NCBI GenBank assembly: GCA_021776735.1
Contig: JAJFFH010000057.1
Coordinates: 55,000-118,999 of the forward strand
Source of the DNA: Planctomycetota bacterium
GTDB lineage: Bacteria; Planctomycetota; PLA2
Length of the DNA: 64,000 nt
Reading direction: 5' to 3'
The notes under the pieces were generated by a model. The model searched no databases. It was given only the letters and a program-made list of their open reading frames with translations, and was not told where the DNA came from. Both the position numbers and the translations under genes were made by a program. Below, one piece after another: positions 8,187-18,523 of the stretch (position 1 is its first letter; each line of letters starts with the position of its first letter).

Positions 8187-11100
8187 TACATGTTCCGGCG
8201 GTACTGACCGCCGACCTGGTAGAGCGCTTGCGAGATCTGGCCCAGCGAACACGTCTTGCACGCCTCGAGCAGCCGCTCGAAGACGTTGCCGTTTTGGACG
8301 GCGGTCTCCCGGAGGGCTCGCAGCGCGTCCGGCGTCGAGGCGCGGTTGCGCTCGTGGAACGCGCGTAGCGATCCGATCGCGTAGTCCTTTTCCTCCTGCG
8401 TAGAGCGGATCACTTCGTCGGGGACGATCGTCGGCGAGCCGTGTTCGTCGAGGAAAGTGTTGACGCCGACGATCGGCAGCTTGCCGCTGTGCTTGAGCGA
8501 CTCGTAGTAGTGCGACTCGTCCTGGATGCGACCGCGCTGGTACATGCGCTCCATCGCGCCGAGCACGCCGCCGCGCTCCGAAAGCGAACGGAACTCCTTG
8601 AGCACCGCTTGTTCGACGAGGTCGGTCAGCTCCTCGATGACGAAAGCCCCCTGGAGCGGGTTTTCGTTTATCGAGAGGCCGAGTTCCTTGTTGATGATGT
8701 GCTGGATCGCCATCGCGCGGCGCACCGACTCCTCGGTCGGGGTCGTGATCGCCTCGTCGTAGGCGTTGGTGTGCAGCGAGTTGCAGTTGTCGTAGAGCGC
8801 GTACAGCGCCTGCAGCGTCGTGCGGATGTCGTTGAACGCGATTTCTTGCGCGTGGAGGCTGCGGCCGCTGGTCTGGATGTGGTACTTGAGCTTTTGCGAG
8901 CGCTCGTTGCCGCCGTATTTGCGCTTGACCGCCTTGGCCCAGATGCGCCGCGCGACCCGACCGATGACGCAGTACTCCGGATCGAGCCCGTTGCTAAAGA
9001 AAAACGACAGGTTCGGCGCGAAGTCGTCGATGGACATGCCCCGCGAGAGGTAGTACTCGACGTAGGTCAAGCCGTTCGCCAGCGTGAACGCGACCTGCGT
9101 GATCGGGTTCGCGCCGGCCTCGGCGATGTGGTACCCGGAAATCGACACGGAGTAGAAGTTGCGCACCCCGTGGTCGATGAAGTGCTGCTGGATATCGCCC
9201 ATCATCCGCAGCGCGAACTCGGTCGAGAAGATGCAGGTGTTTTGGGCCTGGTCCTCCTTGAGGATGTCGGCCTGCACCGTGCCGCGCACCGCCTTGAGCG
9301 TGCCGGCCTTGATCTTTTCGTAGACCTCGCGGGGCAACACCTCGTCGCCCGAGACGCCGAGCAGCATGAGCCCGAGCCCGTCGTTGCCCTCGGGCAGTTC
9401 GCCCTGGTAGCGAGGCCGCGGCACGCCCTTTTCTTCGAAGATCGCCGCGAGGTCTTTCTCGACCTGCGCGGTCAGCCCGTGCTCCTTGATATAGAGCTCG
9501 CACTGCTGGTCGATCGCCGCGTTCAGGAAGAACCCGAGCACCATCGGCGCGGGCCCGTTGATCGTCATGGAGACCGACGTCGTCGGCTTGCAGAGATCAA
9601 AGCCCGAGTAGAGCTTCTTGGCGTCGTCGACCGTCGCGATGGACACGCCGGAGTTGCCGATCTTGCCGTAGATGTCGGGGCGCTCGTCCGGATCCTCGCC
9701 GTACAGCGTCACTGAATCGAACGCGGTCGAGAGCCGCGCCGCCGGCTGGCCGCGCGAGACGTAATGAAAGCGCTTGTTGGTGCGCTCGGGACCGCCCTCG
9801 CCGGCAAACATGCGCGCCGGATCCTCGCCCTTGCGCTTGAGCGGAAACACGCCCGCCGCATAGGGAAACGAGCCGGGCAGGTTTTCGGTCAGGAGCCAGC
9901 GCAGGATGTCGCCCCAGTCGCGATAGCGCGGGAGCGCGACCTTGGGGATCATCAGGTGCGACAGCGATTCCGTGTACAGCGGCTGCTCGATCGTCTTGCC
10001 ACGTACCTGATAGCTGTAGTTCTCGGCGTTGTAGCGCTCGACCAGGGCGGGCCAACCGCGCAGGAGGTCGCGACACTCGTGATGCAGCTGCCCCAGCAGC
10101 TCGCGATAGCGCACGTCCAGGACATCGCCCGCCGTCGCCCCTTCGGGGCTATGGCGCGGCAGGCCCGTCGCTCCTGACGTTTCCGGAAGCTCCGGCAGGA
10201 CCTCGTCGGAAACCGGCGTGTCCGCAAGCTCGTGCAACGCGCCCTGCAGGCGGTAGAGGCGGCGTGCGAGCGTGCACTGCTCCTCCACGAACGTGTCGTA
10301 CTGCTCGCTGCTCTCGACGATCTCCGCGAGATAGCGGACGCGCGCGGGCGGAATGACGAAGTGTTTCGCGCCGTCCCCCGGGCCCCCTGTCTTGTTGGTC
10401 GCGCGTCCCAGCTTGCCCATCAACATCGCGTAGAGCGCGTTCATGCCGGGGTCGTTGAACTGCGACGCGACGGTGCCGAGGATCGGCAGGTCGTCGTCCG
10501 CGGTCTCGAACTGGTTTAGGTTGCGCCGGTACTGCTTGCGCACGTCGCGCAGCGCGTCGAGCGAGCCGCGCTTGTCGAACTTGTTGATCGCGATCACGTC
10601 CGCGAAATCGAGCATGTCGATTTTTTCGAGCTGTGTCGCGGCGCCGTACTCCGCGGTCATCACGTACAGCGCGATGTCGGAGTGGTCGGTGATCTCGGTG
10701 TCGGACTGGCCGATGCCCGAGGTCTCTACGATGATGAGATCGAACTGCGCCGCCTTGCACAGGTCGATCGCCTTTTGCACGTGCCGGCTCATCGCGAGGT
10801 TGCTCTGCCGCGTGGCGAGCGAGCGCATGTAGACGCGCGGATCGTGGATCGCGTTCATCCGGATGCGATCGCCAAGCAGCGCGCCGCCCGACTTGCGCTT
10901 GGACGGATCGACCGACAACACGGCGATCGTGCGATCGTCGGAATCCAGCAGGTAACGCCGGACGAGTTCATCGACGAGCGATGACTTGCCCGCGCCACCC
11001 GGACCGGTAACGCCAAGGACGGCGATGTCTTGGGCCGCCGCCCGCTCCTTGATCTTCTCGAAGACCTCGTCGGACTCGTCCGGGTGGTTCTCCGCGGCTG

Positions 11101-11620
11101 TGATCAGCCGACCGAGCTGCTGCGCGTCGCGCTCTTGGAGTCCGGCGAGCCCGGTGTCGTCGAACGGCGGCGCGATCGTCGGGAAATCGCACTGCTCGAG
11201 GACATCGTTGATCATCCCCTGCAAGCCGAGGCGCCGGCCGTCGTCCGGGGAATAGATGCGGGCGATGCCGTAGCGGTGCAGCTCCTCGGCCTCTTCGGGC
11301 AGGATCGTGCCCCCGCCCCCCCCAAACACCTTGATCGACGCCCCCCGTTCCTCCAGCAGGTCATGCATGTACTTGAGGAACTCGACGTGGCCGCCCTGAT
11401 ACGACGTGATGGCGATGCCCTGCACGTCCTCCTGGATGGCGCACTCGACGATCTCGCCGACGGAGCGGTTGTGGCCGAGGTGGATGACCTCCGCGCCGGA
11501 CGACTGGAGCAGCCGCCGCATGATGTTGATGGCGGCGTCGTGCCCGTCAAACAACGAAGCGGCCGTCACGAGACGGACGTGGTGCCGGGGCTTGTACGGC
11601 TGCGGAGCGGCGCGCTGCAT
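8186..11620 (-). CDS. icmF: Fused isobutyryl-CoA mutase IcmF (B12 domain - G domain - mutase)
   Basis: 1144 residues from the ATG at 11620; the open frame runs 77 codons further but that leader is unrelated. Domains in order: cobalamin-binding domain about 1-150 ([15 protein letters not shown] with the His ligand at 27, and [12 protein letters not shown]), a MeaI-type G domain about 195-420 (Walker A GPGGAGKS at 206-213, [34 protein letters not shown]), and the mutase barrel about 560-1144. IcmF interconverts isobutyryl-CoA and n-butyryl-CoA (some members act on isovaleryl/pivalyl-CoA). It is the first gene of the coupled operon and is divergent from the Fic-fusion gene with about 130 bp between. 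Confidence 0.95.
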   Translation of the reverse strand: MQRAAPQPYKPRHHVRLVTAASLFDGHDAAINIMRRLLQSSGAEVIHLGHNRSVGEIVECAIQEDVQGIAITSYQGGHVEFLKYMHDLLEERGASIKVFGGGGGTILPEEAEELHRYGIARIYSPDDGRRLGLQGMINDVLEQCDFPTIAPPFDDTGLAGLQERDAQQLGRLITAAENHPDESDEVFEKIKERAAAQDIAVLGVTGPGGAGKSSLVDELVRRYLLDSDDRTIAVLSVDPSKRKSGGALLGDRIRMNAIHDPRVYMRSLATRQSNLAMSRHVQKAIDLCKAAQFDLIIVETSGIGQSDTEITDHSDIALYVMTAEYGAATQLEKIDMLDFADVIAINKFDKRGSLDALRDVRKQYRRNLNQFETADDDLPILGTVASQFNDPGMNALYAMLMGKLGRATNKTGGPGDGAKHFVIPPARVRYLAEIVESSEQYDTFVEEQCTLARRLYRLQGALHELADTPVSDEVLPELPETSGATGLPRHSPEGATAGDVLDVRYRELLGQLHHECRDLLRGWPALVERYNAENYSYQVRGKTIEQPLYTESLSHLMIPKVALPRYRDWGDILRWLLTENLPGSFPYAAGVFPLKRKGEDPARMFAGEGGPERTNKRFHYVSRGQPAARLSTAFDSVTLYGEDPDERPDIYGKIGNSGVSIATVDDAKKLYSGFDLCKPTTSVSMTINGPAPMVLGFFLNAAIDQQCELYIKEHGLTAQVEKDLAAIFEEKGVPRPRYQGELPEGNDGLGLMLLGVSGDEVLPREVYEKIKAGTLKAVRGTVQADILKEDQAQNTCIFSTEFALRMMGDIQQHFIDHGVRNFYSVSISGYHIAEAGANPITQVAFTLANGLTYVEYYLSRGMSIDDFAPNLSFFFSNGLDPEYCVIGRVARRIWAKAVKRKYGGNERSQKLKYHIQTSGRSLHAQEIAFNDIRTTLQALYALYDNCNSLHTNAYDEAITTPTEESVRRAMAIQHIINKELGLSINENPLQGAFVIEELTDLVEQAVLKEFRSLSERGGVLGAMERMYQRGRIQDESHYYESLKHSGKLPIVGVNTFLDEHGSPTIVPDEVIRSTQEEKDYAIGSLRAFHERNRASTPDALRALRETAVQNGNVFERLLEACKTCSLGQISQALYQVGGQYRRNM
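11015..11026 (+). repeat. Dispersed 12-mer, AAGGACGGCGAT variant
   Basis: In icmF just before the G-domain Walker A; read as QDIAVLGV, where the second half is conserved in the family. Confidence 0.45.
11310..11323. repeat. GC-tract C5-G-C8
   Basis: Encodes the conserved Gly-rich loop of the IcmF cobalamin domain (VFGGGGGT), so here the tract is explained by protein function. Confidence 0.6.
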
Positions 11621-11754
11621 GGTGAACGAAAGCGACCAGTGGAACCCGGAAGTATACGGCGAACCGCGCGAAATCATGCATTCGAGCGGGGTTTCGGGGA
11701 TATATGGGAGTCCCGGACTGGGGCGAACGGTTAGAGTTTCGGGGAGCCCCAGCC

Positions 11755-13038
11755 ATGGAACTAGTAGCGCCGAACAACATCGATCTGGACGAGGAGACCC
11801 GCGCGTTGGTGGCGACTGTCCACGCGATGGCCCGCAGGGTCGAAGCGGCATACACGCTGCCGCCCGACGTCGTTCGACGAATCAAGGAGGGATTGCTGGG
11901 CGAAACCGTCTACGCCAGCAATGCTCTCGAAGGCAGCACGCTTGATCTCCGGGAGACGGTGGCGATCCTCCGGCAGGGTGTTTCCGGCAGTGCTCGCAAG
12001 CGCGAGGCAGCCGAGGCGCACAACCTCGGCGAAGCGGTGCGGCTCATCACGAGTTGGATCGACGCCGGTACCGGGTGCCACCAATCCGGCCGGCTTTGCG
12101 AGATTCACGGCATCCTGCTGCGCGACATCGATGACCAATGGGCCGGCCGGTATCGCGCCACGCGCGTCATGATCCGTGGCGCCGTGCACCAACCGCCCCG
12201 CGAAAACGAGGTTGCGGCGTTGGTGGAGCAGACGATGGCCGCCAGCGCGCCGGCAGGAACGGACACCGACCCGATCGTCTTGGCAGCGTGGGCGCACTGG
12301 GCGATCGCGAGGATCCACCCGTTCGTGGATGGAAACGGTCGCATGGCGCGACTCTGGCAGGATCTGATCCTGGTCCAAGGCGGGCTGGTCGGCGGCGTGA
12401 TCCGCCCGGAACACCGCCCCGAATATCTCGAAGCGCTCGCCGCCGCCGATGAAGGCGAGTTCACCCCCCTCGTGTCCCTCGTGGCGCAACGGGTCGCGGC
12501 CACCCTGGCCCGCTACGAAGCCGCGAGCCTGAGACCCGCGCGCGTGTGCACTGACCGGGCCGCCGTCAAGGCGTGGCTGGACGCCGAGCGCGCGCAAGGC
12601 AAGACCATCGTCTTCGCCTGCGGCTGTTTCGAACTGTTGCACGTAGGCCACGTCCGGTACCTGAACGGCGCCCGGGAAGAGGGCGACGTGCTGGTCCTGG
12701 CGGTGAATACGGACGAATCGATCGCCCGCATCAAGCCCGGCCGCCGCCCCGTCAACCCCGACCACGAACGCTTCGAACTCCTCGCCGCCCTGCGCGCCGT
12801 GGACGTCGTCATCCCGCTGCCGGAATCAACGCCGGTCGAGCTGATCCGCTATCTCAAGCCCGAGGTCCACACGAAGGGCACCGATTACACGCCCGAAATG
12901 ATCCCGGAACGCGAAGTCGTAGAGAGCTACGGCGGCCGCGTGGCCATCGTCGGCGACCCGAAGGAGCACTCGACGACAGAGATGCTCCGCGCCATTCGCG
13001 ACGAGAACGAAAACGAACCGGACCCAGCGGAAGCGTAG
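11755..13038 (+). CDS. Fic-domain protein fused to a cytidylyltransferase-like (RfaE2/TagD type) domain
   Basis: 427 residues from the ATG at 11755; an ATG at 11704 in frame would add an unlikely leader. Residues about 1-235 are a Fic domain with the canonical [12 protein letters not shown] (about 187-198) and, near the N-terminus, SNALEGS matching the (S/T)xxxE(G/N) inhibitory helix. Residues about 270-420 are a nucleotidyltransferase with [14 protein letters not shown] (HxGH), [28 protein letters not shown] and [12 protein letters not shown], as in the ADP-heptose synthase second domain. Fic domains usually transfer AMP to protein hydroxyls; the partner domain makes an NDP-alcohol or NDP-sugar. 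Both active sites look intact. The substrate of either half is unknown. Confidence 0.88.
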   Translation: MELVAPNNIDLDEETRALVATVHAMARRVEAAYTLPPDVVRRIKEGLLGETVYASNALEGSTLDLRETVAILRQGVSGSARKREAAEAHNLGEAVRLITSWIDAGTGCHQSGRLCEIHGILLRDIDDQWAGRYRATRVMIRGAVHQPPRENEVAALVEQTMAASAPAGTDTDPIVLAAWAHWAIARIHPFVDGNGRMARLWQDLILVQGGLVGGVIRPEHRPEYLEALAAADEGEFTPLVSLVAQRVAATLARYEAASLRPARVCTDRAAVKAWLDAERAQGKTIVFACGCFELLHVGHVRYLNGAREEGDVLVLAVNTDESIARIKPGRRPVNPDHERFELLAALRAVDVVIPLPESTPVELIRYLKPEVHTKGTDYTPEMIPEREVVESYGGRVAIVGDPKEHSTTEMLRAIRDENENEPDPAEA

Positions 13039-13057
13039 GGCGTTCGAAAAACAGCAA

Positions 13058-13069
13058 ACGGACGGCGAT
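13058..13069 (+). repeat. Dispersed 12-mer, exact, intergenic
   Basis: Full extended form with an A-rich left flank (GAAAAACAGCAA before the core), 20 bp after the stop of the Fic-fusion gene. Confidence 0.85.
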
Positions 13070-13300
13070 GCGCACCGTGGCGTCACGCGGTTTCGACAAT
13101 TCAGTCTACGAGATCTGGGCGCGGCCCCATCCGCTAATCCTGCACTGGGTTATCAATCCCGTTGAACGAGTCAGCGACCGCGGGACTATCGAGAGCAGAC
13201 CCGCCGGCGGCTAAGCCGCGCCGCGTCCAGCCGTCCCGCACGCCCAGGGACCGCTCAACGGTCTGAATCGCACGCACCGGGAAGGTCGCCCGCCCGGCTG

Positions 13301-13321
13301 GAAAAGCCGCCGAAGGCGGAT
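13301..13321 (-). terminator. Rho-independent terminator of the radical SAM gene
   Basis: On the minus strand a CCGCC-TTC-GGCGG stem is followed by CTTTT, starting a few bases after the TGA at 13325. The upstream 13039-13300 stretch holds no gene I can support. Confidence 0.65.
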
Positions 13322-13324
13322 TCT

Positions 13325-14629
13325 TCAAAGGAAGAAGTCAGGCTCCGCCGGCGCGGCCGCGGGTTTCAGTGTTTCCAGCTTGCCCGGGTTGGCGATCAGG
13401 TCTTCCAGCCACCAGTTGACGTGGTTGTACAGGCACGTTACTTCGCGGCATTCGTGGTGGGCGTCGAAGGTCTGGATCAGGCCCGCGGTCGTGTTGCGGG
13501 TCTGGTCGTACTCTGCCGTCCTGGCGTAGGCGTCTTTCGGGCCGACCTTGCCGTGCGGTTGGTTTCTGTAGACCGGGCAGTTGTACATGCCGAGCGGACT
13601 CAGCACCTGCCGGAAGAACTGCATATGGCATTGGTGCGGCTGCTGCGAATAGTCCTTATGGCTTCGGTTTTGGAGCACCTTTAGATTCGTCGCCTCGTAG
13701 ATGCGGAAGGTATCGGTCTCAAGCTTCTTGGCTTCCGCGACGCCCTGGGCGATCTTTTCGCGGATGTGGTCGAAGCCGTCGTCGGTCTCGCGCAGATCGA
13801 CGATCTCGGCGTTGTTATCCGGCGCGCGGGTCAGGAACGGCTTGTAGGCAATGTAGTCGAAACCGTATTCGCGCGCGCGGCGGGCGCCGTCCACCATCTC
13901 GTGGATGTTGGGGACGATCTTCTCGTCGTTGATGAACGCGCCCTTCCAGGTCACGATGAACGAGAAGCCGAGCTGGAACGGGCGCTCGACACTCTTGAGG
14001 TCGCGCACGCCCTCGCAAATCTCGTCGAGCGTGATGCCCTTGCCCTTGGGCTTGTGCATCGCCTGAAACGTCGGGTCGCTTGCCGAATCGAGCGAAAGCC
14101 GAACCCAGTCGCCCCCCTCCAGCGCGTCCGCGACCGCAGCGATCTTCTTCATGCCCGAGCCGTTCGAAACGACCGCGATCTGAAGGCCGAGTTCCTTCAT
14201 GTACAAGACGGACTCGACGAACTTCGGGTAGACGGTCGGCTCGCCGCCGCCGATGACGATGACGGACCGGAGTCCCTTGTCGCGCATCAGCTTCATGCTG
14301 TCCATCAGCCGGTCGTGGTCGTACTTGATCCCCGTGTTGAGGATGTCCATGTCCACACAGTGGTCGCAGGCGAAGTTGCACGCGGTCGTGATGTCGAGGT
14401 TGATCGAGACCGGCGCGAAGTCCGGCGCGGAAACATCGCCGTCCGTCAGCTGTCCCTGCTGCTGTTCGCCCAGCGTCCCGCGCATGCGCGCCTGCCAAAG
14501 AACGTACTCCTTGATCTTGGGCAGCGTCGATTCCTGGAGCAGCTTGCTCGCGAAGTCGTGGATGCCCGACAGCTCGACGTGCTTTTGGCCGCCCGTCGGC
14601 GAAACGGGGCCGGAAGTGTCCGTGCTCAT
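13325..14629 (-). CDS. Radical SAM protein
   Basis: 434 residues. The CxxxCxxC cluster motif CNFACDHC (about residues 83-90) binds the 4Fe-4S cluster and S-adenosylmethionine; GGGEPTVYP is the GGEP motif and SNGSG follows. The C-terminal part has further cysteines (CHMQFF, CPVY, HECREVTCLYNH) that could hold an auxiliary cluster as in SPASM-type enzymes. Gene start is 4 bp after the stop of the Gfo/Idh/MocA oxidoreductase gene, so the two form an operon and likely act on one pathway intermediate, probably a sugar or cofactor precursor. A dispersed 12-mer lies between the N-terminal helix and the barrel (read as LTDGDV around residue 63), i.e. in a linker. Product unknown. Confidence 0.88.
   Translation of the reverse strand: MSTDTSGPVSPTGGQKHVELSGIHDFASKLLQESTLPKIKEYVLWQARMRGTLGEQQQGQLTDGDVSAPDFAPVSINLDITTACNFACDHCVDMDILNTGIKYDHDRLMDSMKLMRDKGLRSVIVIGGGEPTVYPKFVESVLYMKELGLQIAVVSNGSGMKKIAAVADALEGGDWVRLSLDSASDPTFQAMHKPKGKGITLDEICEGVRDLKSVERPFQLGFSFIVTWKGAFINDEKIVPNIHEMVDGARRAREYGFDYIAYKPFLTRAPDNNAEIVDLRETDDGFDHIREKIAQGVAEAKKLETDTFRIYEATNLKVLQNRSHKDYSQQPHQCHMQFFRQVLSPLGMYNCPVYRNQPHGKVGPKDAYARTAEYDQTRNTTAGLIQTFDAHHECREVTCLYNHVNWWLEDLIANPGKLETLKPAAAPAEPDFFL
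14435..14446 (-). repeat. Dispersed 12-mer, exact, in radical SAM gene
   Basis: Preceded by GAAAC and followed by CAGC; codes LTDGDV in a linker rich in Gln and Gly just before the barrel. Confidence 0.8.
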
Positions 14630-14633
14630 ATGC

Positions 14634-15551
14634 CTACCCTACCGTCCCGCACGCCCCAACCAGCGTTTCGAGGTGCGTCTGGCCCGCGGCGAGGCGCGCG
14701 CGGTCGGTTCGAGCACCCATCTGCGCGCGACGGACAAAGGCGGCGACAACGAGCGACAGGGGATCGGGCAGCGCGATCTCGCGGCCGTCGTCCGCGACCA
14801 GGAACTGGTGGTACGCGGGCAACTCGACGCGGCGGCGGGCGAGGAGGCCGTCGATCACGAGTTGGGCGGGGCGCGGGGGCTCCGGGCTGTGAACCAGGGT
14901 CAGCCGCGATCGAGTCGTGCCCGCGCTGAAGTGGTAGTCGAAACGCAAGTCGAGGTCGGGGGCGCCGCCACGATCCACCTGCACGTTCTCGATCCAGCCG
15001 GGGCCGCACAGTACCCAGAGCAGGCTCAGCGGGTGCGGGGCGGCGTCGAGAACCGCCGCCGCTCCCTGCGTGATCGGGCCCAGCTTCATCGCGAACGTCG
15101 CCGGCGGCAGGGCCGCTTGCGGGTACAGCTTCAAGAACGCGGGCAACACGGTCGGCCACTGCGTGAGCACGTCGAGCAGGCGATCGTCGAACCGGTCCGC
15201 GAGCTCGAGCGCGACGGTCCGCAGATCCCCGGCACCGGGCTGCCAAAACAGCGGCTTCTCGCCCAGGCAGTGGCATCCCGCGTCCGCCGCCGCCCCCACA
15301 TGATCCAGGTGAAAACGATACGGCGAACAGACCACGACGAGGTCGGGTGTCTCGGCGGCGAGTGCGGCCCTCACGTCGTCATAGCCCGCGGCCCCATGCT
15401 CTCGCTCCGCCGCGGCCGCGCTCTCCGGCGACGACGCCACGACCCCGGTCACGTCCACCCGCGCCGCGCGCAACGCGCGTACGACGAACGGCCCGGTCCC
15501 CTGACGCGTCCGGCGCGCCCCCACGACAACGGCTTTCACGCCGAAGAGCAT
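14634..15551 (-). CDS. Gfo/Idh/MocA-family oxidoreductase
   Basis: 305 residues from the ATG at 15551 (a GTG at 15539 is also possible). N-terminal Rossmann fold opens directly with VKAVVVGARRTRQGTG, an atypical dinucleotide-binding turn compared with GxGxxG. The CLGEKPLFW segment near residue 105 is the EKP signature of the family. The C-terminal half has the expected beta-sheet domain (LDLRFDYHFSAGTTRSRL). Family members oxidise or reduce sugars, inositols or related alcohols with NAD(P). It overlaps no neighbour but is 4 bp from the radical SAM gene, pointing to a joint modification pathway. Longer readings upstream are not homologous-looking. Confidence 0.82.
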   Translation of the reverse strand: MLFGVKAVVVGARRTRQGTGPFVVRALRAARVDVTGVVASSPESAAAAEREHGAAGYDDVRAALAAETPDLVVVCSPYRFHLDHVGAAADAGCHCLGEKPLFWQPGAGDLRTVALELADRFDDRLLDVLTQWPTVLPAFLKLYPQAALPPATFAMKLGPITQGAAAVLDAAPHPLSLLWVLCGPGWIENVQVDRGGAPDLDLRFDYHFSAGTTRSRLTLVHSPEPPRPAQLVIDGLLARRRVELPAYHQFLVADDGREIALPDPLSLVVAAFVRRAQMGARTDRARLAAGQTHLETLVGACGTVG

Positions 15552-15627
15552 AGCGAAAGCGGGATGGACGCACCTACCCCGTCTTTGGTAGCTTCGGGAA
15601 CGAGCGGTCGCTGAGGAGAACACGAAG

Positions 15628-16029
15628 ATGATGGACTTCATCCAGAAAGCGACGACCGAGTTCGGGATCGACGCGGGGGCGGCCAAGTCCGCGGCCGGCG
15701 GCATCCTGAACATGGTCAAGGACAACGCGGACAAGGCGGATTTCGGCTCCTTGATGGACAAGATGCCGGATCTCAAGAGTGTGATGACGGGGGGCGCGGG
15801 GGCAGGCGGCGGTGTCGGCGGACTGCTCGGCAAGGTCGGCGGCATGCTGGGCGGCGGCGCGGGCAGTGCCCTGTCGGTCGCCGGCGTGTTCGAAAAGTCC
15901 GGGCTCTCGATGGACAAGGCGGGCGGATTCGTGTCGATGCCGTTCGGCTGGATCAAGGGCAAGGTCGGCGGCGATCTCGTCGGCCGCTTGCTGGGCAGCG
16001 TCCCGCAACTCAAATCGCTCATCGACTAG
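15628..16029 (+). CDS. Small Gly/Ala-rich protein, DUF2780/DUF937-like
   Basis: 133 residues; ATG at 15628 preceded by GAGGAG about 10 bases upstream. Composition is dominated by Gly, Ala, Lys and Asp. Amphipathic N-terminal helices (IQKATTEFGIDAGAAKSAAGGILNMV, described here in part) are followed by a glycine-rich stretch GGAGAGGGVGGLLGKVGGML and a C-terminal helix ending in LLGSVPQLKSLID. This is the pattern of DUF2780-like cytosolic or secreted small proteins of unknown function. It is followed 42 bp later by the HerA-like ATPase, probably in one transcript. Confidence 0.65.
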   Translation: MMDFIQKATTEFGIDAGAAKSAAGGILNMVKDNADKADFGSLMDKMPDLKSVMTGGAGAGGGVGGLLGKVGGMLGGGAGSALSVAGVFEKSGLSMDKAGGFVSMPFGWIKGKVGGDLVGRLLGSVPQLKSLID

Positions 16030-16071
16030 CGCGCCCGGAACGCACCGGTTATCCGCAGTAGGCAAACAACC

Positions 16072-18501
16072 ATGCGCACCGACTTCGAAAAACTAGGCGC
16101 GTTCTACCTCGGGCGGGAACACGATCCCACCCGAGGCACGCGCGACGAACTCCTGCTCTACGACGCGAAGGATCTCACGACCCACGCGGTCTGCGTCGGA
16201 ATGACCGGCAGCGGCAAGACGGGGCTGTGCGTCACGCTGCTCGAGGAGGCGGCGATCGACGGCATCCCGTCGCTGGTCGTCGATCTCAAGGGCGACCTCA
16301 CCAACCTGCTGCTCACGTTTCCCGAACTGCGCCCGGCCGACTTCAGGCCGTGGGTCGATCCCGGCGAAGCGGCCCGCAAGGGCGCAACACGAGACGAGCA
16401 CGCACGCGCCACGGCCGCGCTGTGGCGCAAGGGCCTCGCCGAATGGGGCCAGGACGGAGAGCGCATCCGCCGCCTCCGTGAAGCGGCGGAATTCGCGATC
16501 TATACCCCCGGCAGCGACGCCGCCCGCCCGCTCACCGTCCTCAAGTCGTTCAACGCGCCGCCGCGCGCAGTGCTCGAAGACGCCGACGCCTTTCGCGAAC
16601 GCGTCGGGTCCGCCGTGTCGGGCCTGCTCGCCTTGCTCGGCATCCCCGCCGACCCGGTGCGCAGCCGCGAACACATCTTGTTGTCGACCATCCTCCAGCA
16701 CGCGTGGCGCGCCGGAAAAAACCTCGACATCGGCACGCTGATCCAGCAAATCCAGGCGCCGCCCATCGACAGGATCGGCGTGATGGATCTCGAAACGGTG
16801 TATCCGGCCGGCGACCGGTTCGCCCTCGCCATGAGCCTGAACAACCTGCTCGGATCACCCGACTTCGCCGCGTGGATGCAGGGCGACCCGCTCGATATCC
16901 AAAGGCTGCTCTGGACTCCCACCGGCAAACCGCGCGTCGCGATCTTGTCGATCGCGCACCTGAGCGAAGCCGAGCGCATGTTCTTTATGACCATCCTCCT
17001 CAACGAGGTCGTCACCTGGATGCGCAGCCAACCCGGCACGTCGAGCCTGCGCGCGCTGCTCTACATCGACGAGGTCTTCGGCTACCTGCCCCCAATCGCC
17101 AATCCACCGAGCAAACGCCCGCTCCTGACCCTCCTGAAACAGGCGCGCGCCTACGGCCTCGGCGTCATCCTCGCCACGCAAAACCCGGTGGACCTGGACT
17201 ACAAGGCACTCTCGAACGCGGGCACGTGGTTCCTCGGCCGCCTCCAGACCGAGCGCGACAAGCAACGCGTGCTCGACGGCCTCGAAGGCGCCTCGGCCAC
17301 CGCAGGCGTCGTGTTCAATCGCGCGGAAACCGAAGCGATCCTCTCCGGACTCAAGAGCCGCGTGTTCTTGATGAACAACGTCCACGAGAACGAGCCCGTG
17401 CTCTTTCACACCCGCTGGGCCATGTCGTACCTGCGCGGCCCGCTCACCCGCGCCCAGATTCGCACCTTGCACGAATCAACGCCGGTGACTTCGAGTGTAG
17501 GACCTCCGCAACGCAGCATACGGACGGCGATGCCTTCGGCGAGCGCGCCGGCACGCGCCGCTGCCGCCGCCGTGACTGGCGCCGCTCCCGCGCAAACAAC
17601 GCCCGCGCAGCGCCCGGTCCTGCCCGCGGGCGTACCCGAGTTTTTCTTTCCCGGCGCCGCGGCGCGCTACCAGCCGATGCTGGCGGGCACCGCGGAGTTG
17701 CACTACGCCAACGCACGGCTCAAGGTGGACGAGTGGCAGCGCGTCGCGTGCGTCGTGCCGCTCCAAGGCGACGCCGCGGGCGACGTGTGGAGCGGCGCGC
17801 AAGACGTGCCGCCCGAAGAAATCGACCTGCAGAAGCAGCCGGCACCGGGTGCCGCGTTTGCGGACCTTCCGGCGCGCGCCGCGCGGCCGAAGTCGTACAC
17901 CACGTGGGAGCGGCGCTTCAAGACGCATGTGTACCGCTCGTTCCCGCTCACGCTGCGACGCTGCAAGACGTACAAGCTCGTCTCGAAGCCGGACGAAATC
18001 GAAGGCGATTTTGTCGTGCGCGTGCGCGAGGCCGCGCGCGAAAAGCGGGACCTCGAGGTCGAAAAGCTCCGCAAACGCTTCGCGCCGAAGCTGCGGCGCC
18101 TCAAGGATCGCATCGACCGCGCGCAGGACAAGGTGCGCCGCGAGAAAGAGCAGCTGTCCGAAAAGAAGCGCTCAACGTGGCTGTCCGTCGGAGCCACGAT
18201 CCTTGGTGCGGTCTTCGGGCGCAAGGCGGCGAGCGTCGGCACGGTCGGACGCGCCAGCACAACGATGCGCCGCGCGGGCAAGATCGGCAAGGAAAAGGGC
18301 GACGTCGCGTTTGCCAAGCAGCAGCTTGTGGAATTCGGGGAAGAGCTACAGCAGCTCGAACGCTCGTTCCAGGACGACGTCGAAACCAAGAAAAACATGT
18401 TCGACCCGACGGACGCCGAGATCGAGGAAGTCACGGTCAACCCCCGCAAGGGCGACATTTCGATCGGCCGCGTCGTCCTCGCGTGGGCCCCAGAGCAATA
18501 G
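16072..18501 (+). CDS. HerA/FtsK-like P-loop ATPase with C-terminal coiled coil
   Basis: 809 residues. Walker A GMTGSGKT at 43-50; a VVDLKGDL strand typical of DUF87/HerA proteins follows, and Walker B is LLYIDEVFGYLPP near 330. A TQNPVDLDYKALSNAGTWF region near 380 resembles the sensor segment. After about residue 470 comes a low-complexity Ala/Pro linker holding a dispersed 12-mer (read as SIRTAM), then a second domain and a long charged coiled coil (about 650-740, many Lys/Arg/Glu). HerA-like ATPases translocate DNA or remodel complexes; partner nuclease NurA is not in the window. Member of a plus-strand group with the DUF3465 gene downstream. Confidence 0.8.
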   Translation: MRTDFEKLGAFYLGREHDPTRGTRDELLLYDAKDLTTHAVCVGMTGSGKTGLCVTLLEEAAIDGIPSLVVDLKGDLTNLLLTFPELRPADFRPWVDPGEAARKGATRDEHARATAALWRKGLAEWGQDGERIRRLREAAEFAIYTPGSDAARPLTVLKSFNAPPRAVLEDADAFRERVGSAVSGLLALLGIPADPVRSREHILLSTILQHAWRAGKNLDIGTLIQQIQAPPIDRIGVMDLETVYPAGDRFALAMSLNNLLGSPDFAAWMQGDPLDIQRLLWTPTGKPRVAILSIAHLSEAERMFFMTILLNEVVTWMRSQPGTSSLRALLYIDEVFGYLPPIANPPSKRPLLTLLKQARAYGLGVILATQNPVDLDYKALSNAGTWFLGRLQTERDKQRVLDGLEGASATAGVVFNRAETEAILSGLKSRVFLMNNVHENEPVLFHTRWAMSYLRGPLTRAQIRTLHESTPVTSSVGPPQRSIRTAMPSASAPARAAAAAVTGAAPAQTTPAQRPVLPAGVPEFFFPGAAARYQPMLAGTAELHYANARLKVDEWQRVACVVPLQGDAAGDVWSGAQDVPPEEIDLQKQPAPGAAFADLPARAARPKSYTTWERRFKTHVYRSFPLTLRRCKTYKLVSKPDEIEGDFVVRVREAAREKRDLEVEKLRKRFAPKLRRLKDRIDRAQDKVRREKEQLSEKKRSTWLSVGATILGAVFGRKAASVGTVGRASTTMRRAGKIGKEKGDVAFAKQQLVEFGEELQQLERSFQDDVETKKNMFDPTDAEIEEVTVNPRKGDISIGRVVLAWAPEQ
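17520..17531 (+). repeat. Dispersed 12-mer, exact, in HerA-like gene
   Basis: Preceded by GCAT; located in the Ala/Pro-rich interdomain linker and read in a different frame (RTAM) from the TDGDV copies. Confidence 0.8.
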
Positions 18502-18523
18502 GACCGGAGCAATAGGGACAATC

